A stretch of 64,000 nucleotides of DNA from Chryseobacterium sp. Leaf180. GTDB taxonomy: Bacteria; Bacteroidota; Bacteroidia; Flavobacteriales; Weeksellaceae. The position numbers and the translations under genes were made by a program. How positions within the stretch are numbered: the stretch's first letter is position 1; every line of letters begins with the position of its first letter. The stretch spans positions 1,242,450 to 1,306,449 of the forward strand of contig NZ_LMPJ01000001.1 in the NCBI RefSeq assembly GCF_001424585.1, given 5' to 3'. The notes beneath the pieces are model-generated. The model was not told where the DNA came from, searched no databases, and worked only from the letters and a program-made list of their open reading frames with translations. This document shows, piece after piece, positions 60,785 through 64,000 of the stretch.

Positions 60785-61897
60785 ATGCTGAAAATTTTAG
60801 ACAGATATATCGTAAAAAAATATCTTGGAACCTTCAGTTTCATGCTGATTCTTCTTTCTATTGTGGTATTGGTAATCGATGTGCAGCAGAAAATTCCGAG
60901 AATTGAAAATGCGACTGCACTCGATCCTAAACTGAACCTGACTTATTTTCTGATTCACTTCTATCCGTTTTGGATCATTAATCTCATCGTTACTTTTCTC
61001 TCAATTCTCGTTTTTATCTCGGTGATTTATTTTACCTCGAGACTTGCCAATAATACAGAAATTGTCGCCATCATCAGCAGTGGAGCCAGTTTTCACCGTT
61101 TTGCCAAACCTTATTTGTATACTTCGCTATTTATCGCATTGCTTTCTTTGGCGGTAAATCATCTCGTTTTGCCCTGGGCAAATACCAAGAAAAATGAACT
61201 TGAAGCGTATACGTACAACGCGACAAAAAAGGAAAAAATCATGGGAATTGCCCCGGTTTCTGCGCAGCTCAGCCGGTCAGAATATATTTTTATTAATTCC
61301 TGGAACAAAAGGGAAAAACGCGGCTTCGGATTCGTCTTTCAGAAATTTGATAAGAACCGAAGAATGCTGTATGAACTTAAGGCCAATGATGTTTTTTGGG
61401 ATGCAGCGAAGAAGAAATTTGTCTTAAACGGTTACCTCGAAAAGACCATTAATAAAGATGACACCGAGAAACTCGGGCAGGGTTTTGAGTTGCTGAAAGA
61501 TTATAAACAGACGCCTGACGAGCTTTTCCCGAACGAATTGCTTGGTCAGAATAAAATAACGCCTGAACTGGTCGATTTCATCAACCGCGAAAAAGAAAAA
61601 GGAAACAGCAACCTCAATACGCACCTGAACGAACTTCATCAGCGGACTTCAATGCCGGTTTCTATCATTATTCTCACGTTTCTGGCACTATCACTTGCTT
61701 CACAGAAAAAGCGTGGCGGACTTGGCATTAACCTCGCGATCGGTATTTCGCTTGCTTTCGTTTTCGTATTTTCTTTTGAAGCGTTAAAGGTCGTTTCCGC
61801 GAACAAAGTTCTCTCGCCGGCAGTCGCCATGTGGCTTCCGAATATGATCTTTCTGCCGCTTACCTTATTCCTTTATATCCGCAGGGCAAATCAGTAA
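60785..61897 (+). CDS. LptF/LptG-family LPS export permease
   Basis: 370 residues with three N-terminal and three C-terminal membrane segments (about 15-35, 55-85, 105-125, and 280-365) around a periplasmic beta-jellyroll domain. ILDRYIVKKYLGTF at the start is the LptF/G signature. It moves LPS with LptBC. Only one permease gene is here. Convergent with birA, overlapping by 7 nt. Confidence 0.88.
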   Translation: MLKILDRYIVKKYLGTFSFMLILLSIVVLVIDVQQKIPRIENATALDPKLNLTYFLIHFYPFWIINLIVTFLSILVFISVIYFTSRLANNTEIVAIISSGASFHRFAKPYLYTSLFIALLSLAVNHLVLPWANTKKNELEAYTYNATKKEKIMGIAPVSAQLSRSEYIFINSWNKREKRGFGFVFQKFDKNRRMLYELKANDVFWDAAKKKFVLNGYLEKTINKDDTEKLGQGFELLKDYKQTPDELFPNELLGQNKITPELVDFINREKEKGNSNLNTHLNELHQRTSMPVSIIILTFLALSLASQKKRGGLGINLAIGISLAFVFVFSFEALKVVSANKVLSPAVAMWLPNMIFLPLTLFLYIRRANQ

Positions 61898-62604
61898 AGC
61901 AGTTTGATCTCTTTGTGATAAAATTTCCGTTCGCCGTCTTCGAGTTCGATCAGCAGTTCTCCAGTAGGTAAGGCTTTGCGGATGATGCCGTTTTGTCTCA
62001 CACCGCCGATTTCAAAAACCGAAATTTCATCTTTGCGGTAAAGATTTTCATTAAATTCTTTTAAAATTTCGTTTTCATTTTTAAAATTCAGAATAAAAGA
62101 AATGAAACTCTGATGAAGATTCTGAATCAAAGTTTTAAGTTCAAAAATCTGCCGTGTCTGCGTGTACAGCGAGCCTGCCTGCGGAAATTCTGTGTAATCT
62201 TTCTGTAAAACATTGACGCCGATTCCCACTATAAAATACCACTCGCCGTTCACTTTCTTTTTTTCAATTAAAATTCCGGCAACTTTTTTATGATTTATAA
62301 TTAAATCATTTGGCCATTTAACAGAAACTTGGTTTTGTGTCACATTGGCAATGCAGTTTCTGAAAACTATCGCGGTACAGTAATTGAACATCAAATCTGG
62401 CACAGAAATAAGGTCTTTTTTTACAGCAACAGAGTAAGCGATATTCTCGTCTGGCAGCGATTTCCAAGTATTTCCGTACTGTCCGCGGCCGCTTTTTTGG
62501 TTAAAAGTGTAAAGACCAATAAAATCTGCTTCCGGATAAAGTAAAAACTGATGTATTTCGTCATTAGTAGAAGAGCACTCATCGCTGTAAAACAGATGGT
62601 TCAT
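61891..62604 (-). CDS. birA: biotin--[acetyl-CoA carboxylase] ligase, no DNA-binding domain
   Basis: 237 residues. The catalytic domain shows SGRGQYGNTW (biotinyl-AMP loop), VSVKWPNDLIINHKKVAGIL and a small C-terminal domain. The N-terminal repressor helix-turn-helix of E. coli BirA is missing, so this is a class I enzyme. Divergent from rsfS. Confidence 0.92.
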   Translation of the reverse strand: MNHLFYSDECSSTNDEIHQFLLYPEADFIGLYTFNQKSGRGQYGNTWKSLPDENIAYSVAVKKDLISVPDLMFNYCTAIVFRNCIANVTQNQVSVKWPNDLIINHKKVAGILIEKKKVNGEWYFIVGIGVNVLQKDYTEFPQAGSLYTQTRQIFELKTLIQNLHQSFISFILNFKNENEILKEFNENLYRKDEISVFEIGGVRQNGIIRKALPTGELLIELEDGERKFYHKEIKLLY

Positions 62605-62663
62605 TTATGAAAACTTTAAGAATTATAGCGGATAAAAGTAAGCCTAAAGTGAAAGAAAAACAA

Positions 62664-62671
62664 TAAATTTG
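62664..62671 (+). promoter_or_regulatory. -7 box of rsfS
   Basis: TAAATTTG, 19 nt before the ATG. Confidence 0.55.
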
Positions 62672-62690
62672 CAGATTATAGTATATTTTA

Positions 62691-63059
62691 ATGAACAAAA
62701 CGACAGAAAAGCAGGCTTTAATAGATAAAATTATAGAGGCATTACAGGATGTAAAAGCAGAAGACATCATGATTTTTGATCTTTCTAACATCGAAAACTC
62801 TGTAGCAGAGACATTTGTCATCTGCAGCGGAAATTCAAACACTCAGGTTTCTGCACTTGCGGGTGCTGTAGAAAAAAAGGTTCGGAACGAGCTTCAGGAC
62901 AGGCCTTGGCATGTAGAAGGTACAGAAAATGCGCTCTGGATTTTGGTAGATTATGTAACCGTAGTGGTGCACATTTTCCAGAAGCAGACGCGCGAGTATT
63001 ATGACATCGAAGAACTTTGGGGCGATGCAAAAATTACCAAGGTAGAAAATGTAATTTAA
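62691..63059 (+). CDS. rsfS: ribosomal silencing factor RsfS
   Basis: 122 residues, normal for RsfS/Iojap. IMIFDLSNIENSVAETFVICSGNSNTQVSALA and VLHIFQK-like VVVHIFQKQTREYYDIEELWGDA are diagnostic. It binds bL14 and blocks subunit joining under nutrient limitation. ftsH starts 9 nt downstream, an arrangement common in Bacteroidota. Confidence 0.94.
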   Translation: MNKTTEKQALIDKIIEALQDVKAEDIMIFDLSNIENSVAETFVICSGNSNTQVSALAGAVEKKVRNELQDRPWHVEGTENALWILVDYVTVVVHIFQKQTREYYDIEELWGDAKITKVENVI

Positions 63060-63068
63060 AATTTTTAA

Positions 63069-64000
63069 ATGAATAATAAAGGATTTAACTGGTTTTTTCC
63101 GATCACGATAGTAGCGCTTTTGCTGTTTTTTGGATCCACGTTTTTGGGTGACAATTCGGCAAAAAGTATTGATGAAGATGCTTTTTTCAGAGATATGCAG
63201 GCGGGCAAAGTGAAAAGCGTGATGATCGATAAGCAGGCAGAGAAGGCAGATGTTTTTCTTACTGCGGCGGCAAAATCGGGTATGGCGAAAACCGAAGAAA
63301 GAGGTGTAGGTTTCCCTGGGATGGGAATGGCGGCTAACAAAGCTGACTACACTCTGAAATATGGCGATTTGCAGTTATTTTTACAGAATTTCGATAAAGT
63401 AAAAGCGGAAAATCCACAGATAAAAACATCCAAAGATTATGCAGCAGGAGATAATCCATTAGTTGGTTTCTTGCTTCAGGCATTGGTTTGGATTGCGATT
63501 TTGGGATTGTTTTATTTTATTCTTTTCAGAAAAATGGGCAGCGGTGGCGGTCCTGGCGGACAGATATTCTCGATTGGGAAATCTAAGGCAAAACTTTTTG
63601 ACGAGAAAGAAAAAATCCAGACCACTTTTAAAGATGTTGCAGGATTAGAAGGCGCAAAAGAAGAAGTGCAGGAAGTTGTGGATTTCCTTAAAAATTCTGA
63701 AAAATACACGAAACTTGGTGGTAAGATTCCAAAAGGAGTTTTATTGGTTGGTCCTCCGGGAACCGGTAAAACCTTATTGGCGAAAGCTGTGGCTGGTGAA
63801 GCTAAAGTTCCGTTCTTCTCACTTTCAGGTTCAGATTTCGTTGAAATGTTTGTGGGTGTTGGTGCTTCGAGAGTGCGAGATCTTTTTGCTCAGGCGAAAG
63901 CGAAATCTCCGGCAATTATTTTTATTGATGAGATTGATGCGATCGGTAGAGCAAGAGGGAAAAATAATTTTTCGGGCGGTAATGACGAACGTGAAAACAC
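63069..64000 (+). CDS. ftsH: ATP-dependent zinc metalloprotease FtsH (5' part)
   Basis: The first ~310 residues, open at the window end. Two membrane segments (about 8-24 and 137-156) flank a periplasmic domain. The AAA module begins with [14 protein letters not shown], Walker A is VGPPGTGKT and Walker [12 protein letters not shown]. The HEXXH protease part lies beyond 64000. It degrades unneeded membrane proteins. The periplasmic domain contains a Gly/Met-rich insert ([13 protein letters not shown]). Confidence 0.95.
   Translation, partial: MNNKGFNWFFPITIVALLLFFGSTFLGDNSAKSIDEDAFFRDMQAGKVKSVMIDKQAEKADVFLTAAAKSGMAKTEERGVGFPGMGMAANKADYTLKYGDLQLFLQNFDKVKAENPQIKTSKDYAAGDNPLVGFLLQALVWIAILGLFYFILFRKMGSGGGPGGQIFSIGKSKAKLFDEKEKIQTTFKDVAGLEGAKEEVQEVVDFLKNSEKYTKLGGKIPKGVLLVGPPGTGKTLLAKAVAGEAKVPFFSLSGSDFVEMFVGVGASRVRDLFAQAKAKSPAIIFIDEIDAIGRARGKNNFSGGNDEREN

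Overview
The window looks like chromosomal DNA from a member of the phylum Bacteroidota, class Flavobacteriia, most likely the Chryseobacterium group (Weeksellaceae). The DNA is AT-rich. Most intergenic regions carry the Bacteroidota-type -7 box TAnnTTTG and few Shine-Dalgarno sequences. The protein complement fits: type III glutamine synthetase, DUF4271, DUF4296, DUF4251, a methylmalonyl-CoA mutase with MeaB, an archaeal/eukaryal-type dimeric glycyl-tRNA synthetase, and a TonB-dependent receptor. I saw no rRNA, tRNA, prophage, transposase or CRISPR array.

Layout. 1-3,958 (minus): a haem cluster hemA-hemC-(DUF1287)-(amidase)-hemD, with hemD cut by the window edge. 4,174-9,832 (plus): the rod-shape operon mreB-mreC-mreD-PBP2-rodA, followed by a pentapeptide-repeat protein. 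10,483-13,666 (minus): an NlpC/P60 lipoprotein and a type III glutamine synthetase. 13,667-14,439: a long non-coding stretch with two different 22-bp tandem arrays. 14,440-21,580: a large Bacteroidota-specific protein, an M1 peptidase, and an ECF sigma/anti-sigma-like/barrel protein operon. 21,644-24,843: divergent class II and class I fumarases. 25,379-31,530: RF1, a secreted prolyl oligopeptidase, a DUF5071 protein and the methylmalonyl-CoA mutase large subunit. 32,211-35,558: the rtcB-prfH-TPR RNA-repair/ribosome-rescue module. 35,566-47,658: MeaB, an M48 peptidase, GlyRS, TruC-like synthase, PyrD, DUF445, MsrB, L,D-transpeptidase, FabF and OsmC. 47,782-54,326 (minus): a metal-related group (TonB receptor with two HMA domains, Cys-rich small protein, repeat lipoprotein) and a two-component system. 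54,520-64,000: oligopeptidase B, a second HemD-like protein with DUF4271, a polyprenyl-phosphate glycosyltransferase, Tgt, an LptF/G permease, BirA, RsfS and the start of FtsH.

The most interesting region is 32,248-35,558. A strong promoter is followed by a short leader with a 25-codon ORF. Three mutually exclusive RNA helices can be drawn in this leader (sequester, antiterminator, terminator), as in a translation-coupled attenuator. Downstream lie rtcB (RNA ligase), prfH (release factor H) and a TPR protein, closed by a terminator. RtcB-PrfH pairs are known to rescue and repair ribosomes nicked in the 16S decoding centre. A leader that reads out translation directly upstream suggests that damaged ribosomes themselves could switch the module on; this is inference. 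rtcB is also bracketed by two inverted copies of a ~94-nt structured repeat, one ending 5 nt before the prfH start codon.

Other sequence-level oddities: Tgt has lost all three zinc-ligand cysteines; a TonB receptor carries two N-terminal HMA domains; a lipoprotein has three copies of an HxxPxHxC-type motif; one gene remnant is frameshifted; and several genes appear to give leaderless or nearly leaderless mRNAs.
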